In this document: in pieces, positions 6,835 through 7,813 of the stretch
How positions within the stretch are numbered: position 1 is the stretch's first letter
Layout of the letters: each line of letters opens with the position of its first letter
Origin: Deltaproteobacteria bacterium RIFCSPLOWO2_12_FULL_60_16
Lineage (GTDB): Bacteria; Desulfobacterota; Binatia; UBA9968
Direction of reading: 5' to 3'
Assembly (NCBI GenBank): GCA_001798565.1
Contig: MGSR01000031.1
Location: forward strand, 1 to 7,813
DNA: 7,813 nt
The notes under the pieces: generated by a model
What the model was told of the DNA's origin: nothing
Database searches by the model: none
Seen by the model: the letters and a program-made list of their open reading frames with translations, nothing else
Program-made: the position numbers and the translations under genes

Positions 6835-7617
6835 ATGCATGTGAAGGGGTCTGCTGCGCTTCCCCGCCGACAATTATACAAGCCAGGAGTATTGGCCCTC
6901 TTGCTTGCGCTGCCAGCTCTCGCGTCGGCCCCGGGCTGCGCCACGGTTCGAGTCTACCGTCCGGTCCCGGCTGGCCGCGCCGCTCCCGTTCCACAGACTG
7001 CCGCGCCCACGATTGCCCCTGAGCCGGAGAGCAAACCGGCGCTGGAGCAAGGCAGGATTAAAGAGGAGAGCCTCAAGGAGAAGCGGCCCGCCCCGCAGGC
7101 AAGAAGCAAGGATCGGCCTGGACGTCCTGCTCCTGTGGAGGGGAGAATGGCTCCCCGCAAGGAAGCGCCGGCTCCGCTCCCGGATGATGGATCTCTGATT
7201 GCGAAGATTACCCCGAGGACGCCGCCCCAGCGCGCCGCCTCCCTGCGTCTCACGGAAGAGGGGAGGAAATTTATCGAGTCCGGGGACTACGCCAAGGCTT
7301 TGGGCCGTTTGGAAAAGACCATCTCGATCGACTCTACGAATCCCTACGGCTATTATTATTTGGCTCAGACTCATTTTCGTTTGGGCCGCCATCAGGACTC
7401 GCTGAATTTTCTGGATGTAGCCGAGTCGCTGCTGGGCAATGAGCCGTTCTGGCTGGCGGAGGTCTTCGCCCTTAAGGGAGAAAATTTCCGCGCTCTGGGC
7501 TCGCTGGAGCGGGCCGACTCCAGCTACGCCGAGGCCCTGCGGCTGAATTCGGGCAACCGGGTGGCCGCCGACGGATTGAACAGCCTGAGAGGGGAGAACC
7601 AGCCCTCGTCCCGTTAG
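6835..7617 (+). CDS. Exported TPR protein, probable lipoprotein, possible PBP1B activator (LpoP-like)
   Basis: A 260-residue protein in three parts. A signal sequence has the basic stretch RRQLYK (11-16) and hydrophobic core GVLALLLALPALA (18-30), ending at a candidate lipobox cysteine (Cys35, APGC). A Pro/Arg/Lys-rich, probably disordered linker covers about 40-133. Two to three TPR-like helical repeats cover about 136-240 (for example EEGRKFIESGDYAKALGRLE, then YYYLAQTHFRLGRHQDSL, then ALKGENFRALGSLERADSSY). The lipobox is poor (Ala at -3, Pro at -2), so a soluble periplasmic form cut near ALASA is an alternative. If lipidated, Ala at +2 would favour the outer membrane by E. coli rules. It starts 4 bp after mrcB. 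LpoP of Pseudomonas aeruginosa is a TPR lipoprotein that activates PBP1B and, as I recall, is encoded beside it, so a similar role is inferred. ATG 6835 was chosen because it keeps the full signal sequence; no strong Shine-Dalgarno is seen. GTG 6841 is an alternative. Confidence 0.8.
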   Translation: MHVKGSAALPRRQLYKPGVLALLLALPALASAPGCATVRVYRPVPAGRAAPVPQTAAPTIAPEPESKPALEQGRIKEESLKEKRPAPQARSKDRPGRPAPVEGRMAPRKEAPAPLPDDGSLIAKITPRTPPQRAASLRLTEEGRKFIESGDYAKALGRLEKTISIDSTNPYGYYYLAQTHFRLGRHQDSLNFLDVAESLLGNEPFWLAEVFALKGENFRALGSLERADSSYAEALRLNSGNRVAADGLNSLRGENQPSSR

Positions 7618-7638
7618 CGGCCGTTTCTCGCTGGTCCC

Positions 7639-7813
7639 ATGTTAGTTCTGGGTGTAGAGACCTCGTGTGATGACACGGCGGCAGCAGTGCTGCTCGACGG
7701 CCGCGCGGTTCTTGCCAGCATCGTCTCTTCCCAGGATGGAGTCCACGGCCCCTATGGCGGCGTCGTGCCGGAGCTGGCTTCTCGTCAACACGTGCGCCAC
7801 ATCCTTCCCATCA
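7639..7813 (+). CDS. tsaD: tRNA N6-threonylcarbamoyladenosine synthase subunit TsaD, N-terminal part, runs off the right edge
   Basis: TsaD (formerly Gcp/YgjD) transfers the threonylcarbamoyl group to A37 of tRNAs that read ANN codons, working with TsaB, TsaC and TsaE in the cytoplasm. Fifty-eight residues are visible out of a usual 330-345. They hold the family opening [18 protein letters not shown], the ASKHA-fold phosphate-binding strand, followed by VLASIVSSQ and the diagnostic [20 protein letters not shown]. The ATG at 7639 gives the canonical N-terminus, although no clear Shine-Dalgarno precedes it. It lies 21 bp after the TPR gene with no terminator between, so it is probably read through from the mrcB unit. 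The metal-binding histidines of the family lie beyond the window. Confidence 0.95.
   Translation, partial: MLVLGVETSCDDTAAAVLLDGRAVLASIVSSQDGVHGPYGGVVPELASRQHVRHILPI

Noticed and set aside
1..7813. Search for mobile elements, CRISPR repeats, tandem repeats or a defence-type system
   Set aside because: No transposase, integrase, direct-repeat array or foreign-looking gene was seen. Nearly all of the window is filled by recognisable core genes, and every intergenic gap is about 110 bp or less.

Overview
The window looks like ordinary chromosomal DNA of a high-GC Gram-negative bacterium. Evidence for this is a heptosyltransferase-type GT9 enzyme (LPS assembly), an HtrA-type envelope protease and a PBP1B-type murein synthase with a UB2H domain. 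The gene content (DUF1844 next to HtrA, PBP1B, TsaD) and protein style suggest a deltaproteobacterium in the broad sense (Desulfobacterota/Geobacter-like). That placement is an inference from memory of such genomes and was not tested by phylogeny.

Layout. (1) The left edge, minus strand, holds the N-terminal third of a cysteine synthase. A roughly 100-bp divergent spacer follows, with two back-to-back promoter candidates whose -10 elements overlap. (2) On the plus strand is a GT9 glycosyltransferase. A strong sigma-70-like promoter sits across its stop codon and probably drives htpX. (3) htpX is followed by a spacer with a stem-loop plus T-tract (weak terminator or attenuator) and then by a DUF1844 gene that abuts an HtrA/DegQ-type serine protease with two PDZ domains. 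(4) A clear rho-independent terminator follows htrA. (5) A PBP1B-type bifunctional penicillin-binding protein (TTG start), a signal-peptide-bearing TPR protein 4 bp downstream, and the start of tsaD (tRNA t6A synthesis) then run to the right edge.

Together, most genes build or police the cell envelope: LPS glycosylation, inner-membrane protein quality control (HtpX), periplasmic quality control (HtrA) and peptidoglycan synthesis (PBP1B). CysK and TsaD are housekeeping neighbours. I found no mobile element, CRISPR array, RNA gene or obviously foreign segment, and no clearly new system. The most interesting lead is the exported TPR protein encoded immediately after the UB2H-containing PBP1B. 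Its position and architecture match what is known of LpoP-type PBP1B activators. A second lead is the uncharacterised DUF1844 protein placed between two envelope proteases behind an attenuator-like leader.
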